A DNA stretch of 64,000 bases from Agrobacterium larrymoorei. Lineage in GTDB: Bacteria > Pseudomonadota > Alphaproteobacteria > Rhizobiales > Rhizobiaceae. The DNA is taken from contig NZ_CP039691.1 of the NCBI RefSeq assembly GCF_005145045.1, forward strand, positions 1 through 64,000. The letters are read 5' to 3'. Shown here piece by piece: positions 8,221 to 17,110 of the stretch (position 1 is the stretch's first letter; each line of letters opens with the position of its first letter). Made by a program: the position numbers and the translations under genes. The notes under the pieces are model-generated. The model ran no database searches and was not told where the DNA came from. It worked only from the letters and a program-made list of their open reading frames with translations.

Positions 8221-10224
8221 TTAAGCCTGATTTGCCAGCAGCTTCGTGCGGACTGCTTCGACTTCCGTTACATCCGATGCCGGAATGTAATAGTCGCGAT
8301 TGTAGTTGAAGGTATGCGCAATCGAGACCACGATGATCGCGAGCATGCTGAGGGCTGCAAGCCACCAGATGTGCCATACCAGACCGAAACCGAGAACGAC
8401 GCTGATGGCGCTGATGATGACGCCCGTGCCGGTGTTCTTCGGCATATGGATCGGGATGAAGCCCTCCAGCGGACGCTCTGCGCCGCGCTTCTTCATGTCC
8501 GCCCATGCATCGACATCATGCACGACAGGCGTGAAGGCGAAGTTGTAGGCAGGCGGCGGAGAAGACGTGGACCATTCCAGCGTGCGACCGTGGAAGGGAT
8601 CGCCGGTGACGTCACGCAGCTCTTCGCGCTTGAAGAAGCTGACGACGAGCGAGATGAGGAAGGACGCGATACCCAGCGCAATCAGGAACGCACCGAAGGC
8701 TGCGATCACGAACCAGATCTGCAACGACGTGTCTTCGAACTGGCTGAGGCGGCGTGTGACGCCCATCAGGCCAAGCACGTAGAGCGGCACGAAGGCGACG
8801 TAGAAGCCGATGAACCAGAACCAGAAGGACAGCTTGCCCCAGAACGGATCGAGACGGTAACCGAAGGCCTTCGGGAACCAGTAGACGATACCGGCCAGAA
8901 CACCGAAGACGACGCCGCCGATGATCGTGTTATGGAAGTGCGCGATCAGGAACAGCGAGTTGTGCAGCACGAAGTCTGCCGGAGGAACGGCGAGCAGAAC
9001 GCCCGTCATGCCGCCGATGACGAAGGTGATCATGAAGCCGACCGTCCAAAGCATCGGGACATCGAACTTGATGCGGCCCTTATACATGGTGAACAGCCAG
9101 TTGAAGATCTTCGCGCCCGTCGGGATCGAGATGATCATGGTGGTGATGCCGAAGAAGGCGTTGACGCTGGCGCCCGAACCCATGGTGAAGAAGTGGTGCA
9201 GCCAGACGACATAGGCGAGGATGGTGATGACCGCGGTCGCGTAAACCATCGACGTGTAGCCGAACAAGCGCTTCTGGGAGAAGGTTGCGACGATTTCGGA
9301 GAAGATACCGAAAGCAGGCAGAACCAGAATATACACTTCCGGGTGGCCCCAGATCCAGATGAGGTTGACGTACATCATCGGGTTGCCGCCGAGGTCGTTG
9401 GTGAAGAAGTTCGTACCAACGTAGCGGTCAAGCGTCAGAAGTGCGAGCGTACCGGTCAGGATAGGGAAGGATGCCACGATCAGGATGTTGGAACACAGCG
9501 AGGTCCAGACGAAGATCGGCAGGCGCATCATGGTCATGCCCGGTGCGCGCATCTTGATGATGGTGACGATCAGGTTGATACCCGACAATGTCGTTCCCAC
9601 ACCGGCGATCTGCAGACCCCAAATGTAATAATCGACACCCACACTCGGACTTCCCTGAATGCCCGACAGCGGCGGATAGGCCAGCCAGCCGGTCTGGGCG
9701 TATTCACCGATGAACAGCGAGATCATGGTGATCACGGCACCGGCGGTCGTCATCCAGAAGGAGAAGTTGTTGAGGAACGGGAAGGAAACGTCACGCGCGC
9801 CGATCTGGAGCGGTACGACGTAGTTCATCAGACCGGTGATCATCGGCATGGCCATGAAGAAGATCATGATGACGCCGTGGGCCGTGAAAATCTGGTCGTA
9901 ATGGTGCGGGTTGAGATAACCTTCCGAACCGCCGGAGGAAATCGCCTGCTGGAGACGCATCATGATGGCGTCGGCAAAGCCGCGCAGCAGCATGACGAGC
10001 GCCAGGATGATGTACATGATACCGATCTTCTTGTGATCGATGGATGTAAACCATTCCTTCCAGAGATACCCCCAGAGACGGAAATAGGTGATCAGCCCGA
10101 GTACGGCGGCACCGCCGAAAGCCACCCCGATGAAGGTGACAATAAGGATGGGCTCATGGATTGGGATGGATTCCCACGTCAGCTTCCCTAGCAGGAACGA
10201 CGTTTGATCGGTGGTGGCGACCAT
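8221..10224 (-). CDS. cyoB: Cytochrome o ubiquinol oxidase subunit I
   Basis: Catalytic subunit of the proton-pumping bo3-type quinol oxidase, 667 residues with about 15 membrane helices, carrying low-spin haem and the haem-Cu(B) centre. Visible motifs are [13 protein letters not shown] near the start, [17 protein letters not shown] (Cu(B) His and cross-linked Tyr), [10 protein letters not shown] (Cu(B) His pair), and [18 protein letters not shown] (haem His ligands). I chose ATG 10224 because GAAGAGG lies just upstream on the minus strand; the frame also opens at 10242 without such a site. It sits between cyoA and cyoC. It receives electrons from ubiquinol, not cytochrome c. Confidence 0.97.
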   Translation of the reverse strand: MVATTDQTSFLLGKLTWESIPIHEPILIVTFIGVAFGGAAVLGLITYFRLWGYLWKEWFTSIDHKKIGIMYIILALVMLLRGFADAIMMRLQQAISSGGSEGYLNPHHYDQIFTAHGVIMIFFMAMPMITGLMNYVVPLQIGARDVSFPFLNNFSFWMTTAGAVITMISLFIGEYAQTGWLAYPPLSGIQGSPSVGVDYYIWGLQIAGVGTTLSGINLIVTIIKMRAPGMTMMRLPIFVWTSLCSNILIVASFPILTGTLALLTLDRYVGTNFFTNDLGGNPMMYVNLIWIWGHPEVYILVLPAFGIFSEIVATFSQKRLFGYTSMVYATAVITILAYVVWLHHFFTMGSGASVNAFFGITTMIISIPTGAKIFNWLFTMYKGRIKFDVPMLWTVGFMITFVIGGMTGVLLAVPPADFVLHNSLFLIAHFHNTIIGGVVFGVLAGIVYWFPKAFGYRLDPFWGKLSFWFWFIGFYVAFVPLYVLGLMGVTRRLSQFEDTSLQIWFVIAAFGAFLIALGIASFLISLVVSFFKREELRDVTGDPFHGRTLEWSTSSPPPAYNFAFTPVVHDVDAWADMKKRGAERPLEGFIPIHMPKNTGTGVIISAISVVLGFGLVWHIWWLAALSMLAIIVVSIAHTFNYNRDYYIPASDVTEVEAVRTKLLANQA

Positions 10225-10287
10225 TTTAGCCTCTTCAATCAAATCAGAGAGCGGCGCGAAAGCGCGCCGCGGATAATCGGTTTCGTC

Positions 10288-11388
10288 TTAGCCGGCGCTA
10301 CCGGTGGCAGGTGCGGTTTCAGCCTTGATCTGCGGCAGGGCAGCAGGCTCGAATGTCTGGCCTTCGATGGCAGCAGGCAGAGACTGTGGGCCGGATGCCA
10401 CGCCATAAGGCGCAAGCGGCGTGCAGACCACGGAGTTCAGTGCCTTGGCGATATCGATGCCCTCCTTGCCGCCGCCGCCATTGGCGTCGATATGCATCAT
10501 GTCACGCATGCAGAGCTTGTTCGGCTCGACGCAGCGGTTGAGAATCGCATCGTAGAGTTCCGGATCGACATTGGCGAAATACTGCACCGGCTCGCGCTCG
10601 GAAGGTTTGGCGAAGTCCAGATATTCCATGCGACCGAAAGGCTTGCCGCCCTCCTTGGCCTTGGCGACCCACTGGTCGAAGCCTTCCTGGCTCATGCCCT
10701 GGAACTTGAAGCGCATGTGCGAGAAGCCCGGGCCGGAGAAGTTTGCCGAGAAGCCATCATAGGTGCCTTCACGGTTGATGACGGCGTGAAGCTTGGTCTG
10801 CATGCCGCCCATGGCATAGATCTGGCCAGCCAGCGCCGGAACGAAAAAGGAGTTCATTGCCGTCGTGCCGGTGATCTTGAAGTTGATCGGCGTATCGACG
10901 GGTGCTGCGAACTCATTGACGCTGCCGATGCCCAGTTCCGGGTAGAAGAACAGCCACTTCCAGTCCATCGCGACAACTTCGACCGTCAGCGGCTTGTGCT
11001 GCTCGGTCACTTCGCGGGATTCATCGATGCGGTCGAGCGGGCGATAGGGATCGAGGCGGTGCGTCGAAATCCAGGTCACCGTGCCGAGCATGAGGATGAT
11101 GGCAACCGGAGCCGACCAGATGACCATTTCCAGACGCGTCGAGTGATGCCACTCGGGATCGTAATCGGTAGACTTCGCAGACTCACGATACTTCCAGGCA
11201 AAGAAGATCGTCAGCGCGATGACCGGAACGATGATCAGAAGCATCAGAACGGTAGCGGTGATGATGAGGTCGGCCTGCTGGCGGGCAACGTCGCCCGATG
11301 GGTTCATGACGACGAGGTTACAGCCGCTGAGCAGCAGCAACGACGACAGGCCCAGGAGGGCCGTGGATATTTTCTTGATCGTGCGCAC
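10288..11388 (-). CDS. cyoA: Cytochrome o ubiquinol oxidase subunit II (lipoprotein)
   Basis: Quinol-oxidase subunit II, 366 residues from GTG 11388. The N-terminus is a lipoprotein signal (ALLGLSSLLLLSGC, lipobox LLSGC), followed by two membrane helices and a periplasmic cupredoxin domain (WKWLFFYPELGIG, TAMNSFFVPALAGQIYAMGGM). The Cu(A) ligands of cytochrome c oxidases are missing, as expected for a quinol oxidase. The same frame stays open far upstream to 12540, but that part is antisense to the MFS gene and not plausible. The GTG lacks a strong Shine-Dalgarno, yet is the only start that keeps an intact signal. First gene of the cyo operon. Confidence 0.92.
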   Translation of the reverse strand: MRTIKKISTALLGLSSLLLLSGCNLVVMNPSGDVARQQADLIITATVLMLLIIVPVIALTIFFAWKYRESAKSTDYDPEWHHSTRLEMVIWSAPVAIILMLGTVTWISTHRLDPYRPLDRIDESREVTEQHKPLTVEVVAMDWKWLFFYPELGIGSVNEFAAPVDTPINFKITGTTAMNSFFVPALAGQIYAMGGMQTKLHAVINREGTYDGFSANFSGPGFSHMRFKFQGMSQEGFDQWVAKAKEGGKPFGRMEYLDFAKPSEREPVQYFANVDPELYDAILNRCVEPNKLCMRDMMHIDANGGGGKEGIDIAKALNSVVCTPLAPYGVASGPQSLPAAIEGQTFEPAALPQIKAETAPATGSAG

Positions 11389-11682
11389 GTTCTTGAACTC
11401 GATTATTTCGATATGTCTCGGGAGTAGTTGCCAAATGTCATTTAATAAATGCGTAATTTTGTCGCGGTGCAGCGTTTTTTCGCACTGCAACAAGGATGGC
11501 TTTAAACCCGTCGAGACGGCAAGTGGTGGGATTATCTCAAAGTCCCGCCAATCGGCAAGCCCTTTCAAGTAAATCCGTTTGACGACCCCTATGGGCTGTG
11601 TGACAATCCGCCGCATGTGACGCAACGGAAGAGGAGCCGTTTGCGTTACGAAAATGGTTCGCCATACGCAGGAGGGCATATT
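11389..11682. promoter_or_regulatory. Divergent intergenic region between cyoA and the MFS gene
   Basis: These 294 bases hold no convincing gene. On the plus strand TTGACG (11579-11584) and GACAAT (11602-11607), 17 bases apart, form a likely promoter for the transporter. The cyoA-proximal part is AT-richer and should carry the cyo promoter, but I could not fix a clear -35/-10 there. I see no clear FNR-type box. Confidence 0.5.
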
Positions 11683-13005
11683 ATGAGCTATACCGATACG
11701 GCCAGATTTGATGGGCCGAGCACTGCAGACGTCGGCAAAAAGGCAGTTCCGGTCGATCCGGATCGCATCACCATTGCCGTCATTCTTGCTCGAATGACTG
11801 AATTTTTCGACTTTTTCGTCTACGCAATCGCCTCCGTCCTCGTCTTCCCATATGTCTTCTTCTCCTATGCGGACCCGCTGACGGCCACACTTTATTCCTT
11901 CGCCGTATTTTCCCTCGCCTTCATCGCGCGACCCATCGGCTCCCTCCTTTTCCTCCAGATCGACCGCAGGTTCGGTCGCGCCGTGAAATTGACGGCGGCA
12001 CTGTTCACACTCTGTGGCTCCACGATGGCGATCAGCTTCCTGCCGTCCTATTCGGATGCAGGCATGATCGCGCCTCTGCTGCTGGCGCTTTTCCGCATCG
12101 GTCAGGGCGTTGGCCTCGGTGGCGCCTGGGACGGTCTCGTTTCGCTGCTGGCGATGAATGCACCGGAAAAGCAGCGTGGCTGGTACGCCATGATGCCGCA
12201 GATCGGCGCCGCCATGGGCTTTGGCCTTGCCAGCGCTTTCTTCATCATCTTCGTAACCCAGCTGTCCAATCCGGAATTCCTGGCCTGGGGCTGGCGCTTC
12301 CCGTTCTTCGTTGCGCTTGCGCTCAATGTACTGGCTCTCTTTGCCCGCCTGCGCATGATCGTGACGCCGGAATTCCAGACCATGCTGGAGCAGCATGAGC
12401 TTGAGCCGAAGCCGATGTTCGAGATGCTGCGCAGCCAGTCGCGCGTCGTCATCACAGGCGCCTTCGTGCCGCTGGCCAGCTTCGCGCTCTTCCATCTCGT
12501 CACCGTCTTTCCGATCAGCTGGGTAGTTCTGCACACGCAACAGCGCCTGTCGGACTTCCTGTTCGTCCAGTTCATCAGCGCCATTATCGGCGGCGGCATG
12601 ATCGTCGTCTCCGGCGCGCTGGCCGACCGTATCGGTCGTCGCAAGCTGCTGGGGATTGCAGCGGCCCTCATCGGTATATTCAGCTTCATTGCACCCATCC
12701 TGATGGCGTCAGGCGATATCGGGCGATATCTCTTCGTGCTGATCGGCTTCTCGCTGCTGGGCCTGTCTTTCGGTCAGGCCGGTGGCGCGCTGGCATCGCG
12801 CTTCAGCCGTGAATACCGCTACACCGGTGCATCATTGACCTCGGATATCTCCTGGCTGATCGGTGCGGGCTTTGCGCCGCTCGTCGCGCTTGGTTTCTCG
12901 TCCAAGTTCGGTCTCTTCGCCGTTGGGCTTTATCTGCTCTCCGGCGCGGTCTGCACCATCGTTGCGCTGTATTTCAGCCGCACGCTGGACATGCCGTCCG
13001 AATAA
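11683..13005 (+). CDS. MFS transporter, metabolite:H+ symporter type
   Basis: A 440-residue major facilitator with about 12 membrane helices. The N-terminal TEFFDFFVYAIAS segment and the loop SLLFLQIDRRFGRAVKL after helix 2 match the MHS (metabolite:proton symporter) family that includes citrate, ketoglutarate and shikimate carriers. The second-half loop ALADRIGRRKLLG is the matching motif. ATG 11683 has AGGAGGG upstream; the longer frame from 11617 lacks a site. Substrate cannot be told. It is divergent from cyoA and followed by its own terminator, so it is probably monocistronic. Confidence 0.87.
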   Translation: MSYTDTARFDGPSTADVGKKAVPVDPDRITIAVILARMTEFFDFFVYAIASVLVFPYVFFSYADPLTATLYSFAVFSLAFIARPIGSLLFLQIDRRFGRAVKLTAALFTLCGSTMAISFLPSYSDAGMIAPLLLALFRIGQGVGLGGAWDGLVSLLAMNAPEKQRGWYAMMPQIGAAMGFGLASAFFIIFVTQLSNPEFLAWGWRFPFFVALALNVLALFARLRMIVTPEFQTMLEQHELEPKPMFEMLRSQSRVVITGAFVPLASFALFHLVTVFPISWVVLHTQQRLSDFLFVQFISAIIGGGMIVVSGALADRIGRRKLLGIAAALIGIFSFIAPILMASGDIGRYLFVLIGFSLLGLSFGQAGGALASRFSREYRYTGASLTSDISWLIGAGFAPLVALGFSSKFGLFAVGLYLLSGAVCTIVALYFSRTLDMPSE

Positions 13006-13023
13006 GAAACCTCTTAAGCATAT

Positions 13024-13057
13024 AAGCCGCGGGGCCTGATCGGCTTCGCGGCTTTTT
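13024..13057 (+). terminator. Terminator after the MFS gene
   Basis: AAGCCGCG (13024-13031) pairs with CGCGGCTT (13047-13054), followed by further T residues to 13057. The loop itself can pair (GGCC / GGCT). It lies between convergent genes. Confidence 0.82.
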
Positions 13058-13076
13058 AATGCGCGGCTTCTTTATG

Positions 13077-13670
13077 TCAGCAGTTGGTGCACTTGATCGC
13101 ATCCGCTTCACGCTTGGCGAAGTAATAGTCTCGACCGATGGTGATGGAAGACAGGTTCGATGACAGCGTCGGCATGAACATCAGGAGATCGTGCGGGATA
13201 GAGAGCTCCGCGTGGACGAGAAACCCGTTCGCCACCAGCAGATTCTGCGGGATCGCGGCAGCCGAGCCGATTGCGTAGGGCTTTCCGTCGTTCTGGTCCC
13301 ATGACCACGCAATCGTCGCCTTTTTGTTGGCGTCGATCTGAATGCCGCTGATCTTCAGCTTCAGGCCAGTCGTTGCATAAGGGACGAAGGTTGCGGCAGC
13401 GACATCTCTCATCGTGCCCAGATAGGCCTTGTCGACGCTCGCCTGCTGCGCAACGAGGTCGGCAATCGATCCCGCTGCCCGCGTGGCACGCTTGTAGACG
13501 CTGAAGCCCACCGTCAGTTCGAAAGAGGTTATGTAGAGCGACAAAAGGATCGGAAAGATGATCGCAAATTCAATCGCGCCCACACCCCTGCGATCCCGGG
13601 CGAAGCGGCGCAGCAGGCCCCCTGCCCCGTTCCATGACACTTTAGGCTTCACCGTCATCCTCTTCCTCAT
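13077..13670 (-). CDS. TadE/TadG-family pilus assembly-like protein
   Basis: A 197-residue protein with a basic N-terminus and a single membrane helix in the TadE-like pattern: DRRGVGAIEFAIIFPILLSLYI (about residues 26-47). The Glu in GAIEFA is the residue that in TadE/TadF pseudopilins follows the prepilin-peptidase cleavage point. The rest is a predicted extracytoplasmic domain ending with paired cysteines (KCTNC). ATG 13670 overlaps the upstream TadE-like stop by four bases. In Rhizobiaceae the main tad/ctp pilus operon is elsewhere; this pair stands alone here. Confidence 0.8.
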   Translation of the reverse strand: MRKRMTVKPKVSWNGAGGLLRRFARDRRGVGAIEFAIIFPILLSLYITSFELTVGFSVYKRATRAAGSIADLVAQQASVDKAYLGTMRDVAAATFVPYATTGLKLKISGIQIDANKKATIAWSWDQNDGKPYAIGSAAAIPQNLLVANGFLVHAELSIPHDLLMFMPTLSSNLSSITIGRDYYFAKREADAIKCTNC

Positions 13671-14251
13671 TGATAGGCCTCGTTGCGGTAGGCGTCGGTT
13701 GCAACGATGAGGAAATGGGACGGCATACTACCATCCGCAGGACGGATTTTCGTCAAATAGGGCCGGACGAGATCGGTGATGACCTGCCAGCGATAATAGA
13801 CGCGGAGCATATTGATCGTGCTTGGGCCGCCGGGCGTGAAGCCGAAGGTGGAGGTGTTCAGGTCGTAATATTCGCCGATTGGGATCAGCGGTATCGTCGT
13901 CGGGATCGCCGCGAAGGTGTCGAACTTGCGCAGATCGATATAAAGCTTGGTTGGCTTCTTGATCTCGTCTTCCGTGCAGGTGATCATGATGGAGACTTCG
14001 GCGCAGAAGCTTTTTCGGAAGTCTTCCGGCGTTACAGTGCTGGCAATCTGTCCGGTGCGCAATTTGCGCGCCATCGTATCGGTGGCATTCGTCACCAGCT
14101 GTTCGCCGAGAAGGGCTATGAATGTTTCGATGATGGCGAAGACGACGAGAAAATAGGGAATGGCCAGCAGCGCGAATTCGATTGCGGCCGTGCCGTCGCG
14201 CGAACGCAGCAGTTTGCCGGGCAATGCTTTTCTCAAAAACGGCAGTCGCAT
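13667..14251 (-). CDS. TadE-family pseudopilin-like protein
   Basis: A 194-residue protein with the hallmark SRDGTAAIEFALLAIPYFLVVFAIIETF (Glu at the processed-pilin-like position, about residue 25), a single helix and an extracytoplasmic domain containing FCAEVSIMITC, which could form a disulfide. The start ATG 14251 keeps the N-terminus short and basic, as expected; the frame extends upstream to 14356 but with no pilin-like sequence. It is first in a two-gene unit with the TadG-like gene (ATGA overlap). A role in Tad-type pilus or surface assembly is inferred from family only. Confidence 0.8.
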   Translation of the reverse strand: MRLPFLRKALPGKLLRSRDGTAAIEFALLAIPYFLVVFAIIETFIALLGEQLVTNATDTMARKLRTGQIASTVTPEDFRKSFCAEVSIMITCTEDEIKKPTKLYIDLRKFDTFAAIPTTIPLIPIGEYYDLNTSTFGFTPGGPSTINMLRVYYRWQVITDLVRPYLTKIRPADGSMPSHFLIVATDAYRNEAYQ

Positions 14252-14427
14252 GGCGCTTTTTCTATCTTCATGATGGGAAGCATTGAGCCCGAAAGCGTAA
14301 CGGCAACGATTATTATGGTGGCTTTCTTTATATTTCCTTGCTGCAACATGTTGCATTAGGAGGATCGTGCCATTATCGCTCGAATGCGACGGACATCATA
14401 CGAATGACCGTAGAAATAATATAAATA

Positions 14428-14456
14428 TTGCCATAGATGCATCTTTGCTGGATATT
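14428..14456 (+). promoter_or_regulatory. Possible promoter of the GntR-family gene
   Basis: TTGCCA (14428-14433) and GATATT (14451-14456) are separated by 17 bases in the AT-rich stretch between the divergent TadE-like and GntR genes. The match is moderate and not proven. Confidence 0.4.
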
Positions 14457-14516
14457 CGTGTACAGTGATTGCAACCCTATTGATCTCATTCGCTCAATTT
14501 CGCCGGGAGTAATTTT

Positions 14517-15272
14517 TTGACCAATGTAAACGATACCGCCGAAGGCAATGTGAAAGAGAGCCCTGTCGGCTCCCGCTCAGGTGTTTCATTGGTAACCCAG
14601 ACGGCGGATGCCCTGCGGCAATCCATTCTTGCCGGCCAGTACAAGCCAGGGGACAAGCTGCCGAGCGAGGCCGGGCTGACGGACCTCTACAAGGTCAGCC
14701 GAACCGTGGTGCGCGAGGCGATTGCAGCGCTGCGGGCAGACAAGCTGGTCGAGGCGCGTCATGGGGCGGGCATTTTCGTGCTGGCGCTGCCTACGCAACA
14801 GCCGCAGCCTTTTCAGGATGTCGATCACGACCGCATTTCCTCCATCATCGAATTGCTGGAACTGCGTGCCGCAGTCGAGACGGAAGCTGCGGAGCTTGCC
14901 GCCGTGCGCCGCTCGCCCGCGCAGGAAGAGGCCATCATGCGCCGGCTGGCCGCCGTTCAGGATTGCATCCAGAACGGTAAGCCGACTGCCGAAGCTGATT
15001 TCCAGCTGCATCTCTCCATAGCCGACGCCACCAACAATCCGCGTTTCCGCGAATTTCTGGAGGTCATGGGGCAGAATGTCATTCCGCGCGCGGCACTGCG
15101 CGCAACTCAAACCGAGACGACTGCGGCTTCCTATCTCCAGCAGCTTCAGGATGAGCATGATCGCATCGTTCGCGCCATTTCCGATGGAGATGCCGCGGCA
15201 GCGCGGGAAGCCATGCGCCAGCACCTGAAGGGCAGCCAGCAGAGATACCGCGCCATGCTGCGCCGCGGCTGA
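14517..15272 (+). CDS. GntR/FadR-family transcriptional regulator
   Basis: A 251-residue regulator. A GntR winged helix spans about residues 25-95 (DALRQSILAGQYKPGDKLPSE, then VSRTVVREAIAALRADKLVE, the recognition helix). A C-terminal all-helical FCD ligand domain (about 110-240) holds the typical metal or ligand histidines (FQLHLSIADATNN, DEHDRIVRAI). The start is TTG 14517 with GGGAG upstream. The next gene, 103 bp downstream on the same strand, is a galactarolactone-isomerase homologue. FadR-type regulators of hexuronate and aldarate pathways are common, so a sugar-acid ligand is plausible (inference). Confidence 0.88.
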   Translation: MTNVNDTAEGNVKESPVGSRSGVSLVTQTADALRQSILAGQYKPGDKLPSEAGLTDLYKVSRTVVREAIAALRADKLVEARHGAGIFVLALPTQQPQPFQDVDHDRISSIIELLELRAAVETEAAELAAVRRSPAQEEAIMRRLAAVQDCIQNGKPTAEADFQLHLSIADATNNPRFREFLEVMGQNVIPRAALRATQTETTAASYLQQLQDEHDRIVRAISDGDAAAAREAMRQHLKGSQQRYRAMLRRG

Positions 15273-15375
15273 CCGTCATTCCCATCATCTGGCACCCATA
15301 GCGGCGCCCAAGAACGCGCTGAGGAGGCGCGTTCGATCAGGCCTTCGTAACGATGGAGGCAACCGGAGAAGGCTC

Positions 15376-16242
15376 ATGACCATCAACAGAACATTCGAAG
15401 GCAGACAGCCGAAATTCACGCTGCCAAAAGGTGCCATCGACACCCAGATGCATATGTATCTGCCGGGCTTTCCGGGACAGGCAGGCGGACCGCCCGTGCC
15501 CGAGGGTACGCCTGGCCCTGACGAATATCGACGTCTGATGAAATGGCTCGGCATAGAGCGCGTCGTCATCACGCAGGGCAACGCCCATCAGCGCGACAAC
15601 GGCAACCTCATTGCCTGCCTGCGCGAAATGGGCTCCGTTGCCAAGGGTGTTGCCGTCGTGACGCGCGATACGCCTCTGGATGAGATACAGGAACTGATCG
15701 ATGTCGGCGTCGTCGGCGCGCGGATCATGGATCTTCCAGGTGGTGCCGTTAATCTCAGCCACCTGGAAGAGGTGGACAGCCTTTCGCAAGAGCTTGGCTG
15801 GAGCGTGGCCGTTCAGTTCGATGGCTCGCATATTCTCAATCACGAGGCCCGGCTCTCGGCGATAAAGAGCCGCTGGATCTTCGACCATCACGGCAAGTTC
15901 TTTGCCGGTGTTACGCCGGATAGCCCGCAGATCGGCGCGCTGAAGCGCCTGATAGACAAGGGCAATTGCTGGTTCAAATTTGCAGGCTGCTACGAGTCCA
16001 GCCGGTCCGGCGGGCCGGAATTCGAGGATATCGCCGCGATTGCGCGGGTCATTGGGGAATACGCGCCAGAACGGATCATCTGGGGCACCAACTGGCCGCA
16101 CAACAACGCCAAGACGACGGAAGACTATCCTGACGATGCCGATCTTCTCGACACCGTTCTGTCCTGGCTGCCGTCCGATGCGGCGCGCAGACAGGCTCTC
16201 GTCACCAATCCCGAAAAACTCTTCGGCTTCGATCCGGTATGA
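15376..16242 (+). CDS. gli: D-galactarolactone isomerase-type amidohydrolase
   Basis: A 288-residue TIM-barrel protein of the amidohydrolase-2 group. Its layout (AIDTQMHMYLPG at about residues 20-31, ITQGNAHQRDNGN near 70-80, RIMDLPGGAVNLS near 120, FDHHGKFF near 172, WGTNWPHN near 236) closely follows Agrobacterium galactaro-delta-lactone isomerase, which acts in D-galacturonate oxidation. The usual HxH metal motif is QxH here, in keeping with that metal-independent isomerase. The other genes of the pathway (uronate dehydrogenase, cycloisomerase) are not next to it; only the FadR-type regulator is. Another lactone or dicarboxylate hydrolase of the same fold remains possible. Confidence 0.78.
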   Translation: MTINRTFEGRQPKFTLPKGAIDTQMHMYLPGFPGQAGGPPVPEGTPGPDEYRRLMKWLGIERVVITQGNAHQRDNGNLIACLREMGSVAKGVAVVTRDTPLDEIQELIDVGVVGARIMDLPGGAVNLSHLEEVDSLSQELGWSVAVQFDGSHILNHEARLSAIKSRWIFDHHGKFFAGVTPDSPQIGALKRLIDKGNCWFKFAGCYESSRSGGPEFEDIAAIARVIGEYAPERIIWGTNWPHNNAKTTEDYPDDADLLDTVLSWLPSDAARRQALVTNPEKLFGFDPV

Positions 16243-16251
16243 TTGAAACGA

Positions 16252-16278
16252 AAAAAGCCCGGCAGTGCCGGGCTTTTT
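16252..16278. terminator. Bidirectional terminator between the isomerase gene and fabI
   Basis: AAAAAGCCCGGC (16252-16263) pairs perfectly with GCCGGGCTTTTT (16267-16278) around a three-base loop. It serves the convergent genes on both strands. Confidence 0.92.
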
Positions 16279-16297
16279 GAATATGCAGCGAGGCCGA

Positions 16298-17104
16298 TTA
16301 CTCGGCGTCGGCCTTGTAAAGCTCTTCCAGCGTCGGGATCGACGTGATGTTGAAGCCGCAATCGACGTAGTGGCACTCGCCCGTCACGCCTCTGGAGAGG
16401 TTCGACAGGAGGTAAAGCGCCGATCCGCCGATATCGTCGATATCCGCCGTGCGGCGAAGCGGAGAGTTCTTCTGGTTCCAGGCAAAGATCGCGCGGGCAT
16501 CGGAAATACCGGCGCCTGCAAGCGTGCGGACAGGGCCTGCCGAGATGGCGTTGACGCGAATGCCCTTCGGGCCGTAATCCGCAGCGAGATAGCGCACGGA
16601 GGCTTCCAGAGCAGCCTTGGCCACACCCATTACGTTGTAGTTCGGGATGACGCGCTGGGAACCATTATAGGTCAGCGTCAGCATGGAGCCGCCATCCGTC
16701 ATCATGCTTGCGGCGCGCTTTGCAATCTCGGTGAAGGAGAAGCAGGAGATCACCATGGTACGGCTGAAGTTTTCACGCGTCGTATCGGCGTAAAGGCCTT
16801 TCAGCTCGTTCTTGTCGGAGAAGCCGATGGCGTGAACGACGAAGTCGATCGAGCCCCAGCGCTCACGCAGGGTTTCGAACAGGGCGTCGACGGACGCAAT
16901 GTCCTCGACATCGCAAGGCACGATGAAATCCGAACCGACTTCGGCTGCCAGCGGCTTGACGCGCTTGCCCAGCGCTTCGCCCTGATAGGTGAAGGCGAGT
17001 TCCGCGCCCTGTGCGGCCAGCGCCTTGGAAATGCCCCAGGCGATAGAGTGATTGTTTGCGACGCCCATGATGAGGCCGCGTTTACCCTGCATGATGCCGT
17101 TCAT
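16298..17104 (-). CDS. fabI: Enoyl-[acyl-carrier-protein] reductase (NADH)
   Basis: Last step of each fatty-acid elongation cycle. It is a 268-residue short-chain dehydrogenase-like protein with the variant nucleotide motif GVANNHSIAWGI (about residues 13-24), the catalytic segment LTLTYNGSQRVIPNYNVMGVAKAALE (active Tyr and Lys), and the FabI-type ending. The longer frame from 17110 begins with TTG; ATG 17104 is preferred and lies six bases after the fabB stop. Final gene of the fabA-fabB-fabI operon. Because the operon makes unsaturated as well as saturated chains, this copy probably serves the FabA-dependent branch. Confidence 0.93.
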   Translation of the reverse strand: MNGIMQGKRGLIMGVANNHSIAWGISKALAAQGAELAFTYQGEALGKRVKPLAAEVGSDFIVPCDVEDIASVDALFETLRERWGSIDFVVHAIGFSDKNELKGLYADTTRENFSRTMVISCFSFTEIAKRAASMMTDGGSMLTLTYNGSQRVIPNYNVMGVAKAALEASVRYLAADYGPKGIRVNAISAGPVRTLAGAGISDARAIFAWNQKNSPLRRTADIDDIGGSALYLLSNLSRGVTGECHYVDCGFNITSIPTLEELYKADAE

Positions 17105-17110
17105 GGGCAA

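Noticed and set aside
8314-10191. A 625-codon open frame antisense to cyoB
   Set aside because: It is rich in Asp, His, Arg and Glu with no domain, a typical shadow of a GC-rich membrane protein gene.
11389-12540. Upstream extension of the cyoA frame
   Set aside because: It runs antisense through the MFS transporter gene; the lipoprotein signal begins at GTG 11388.
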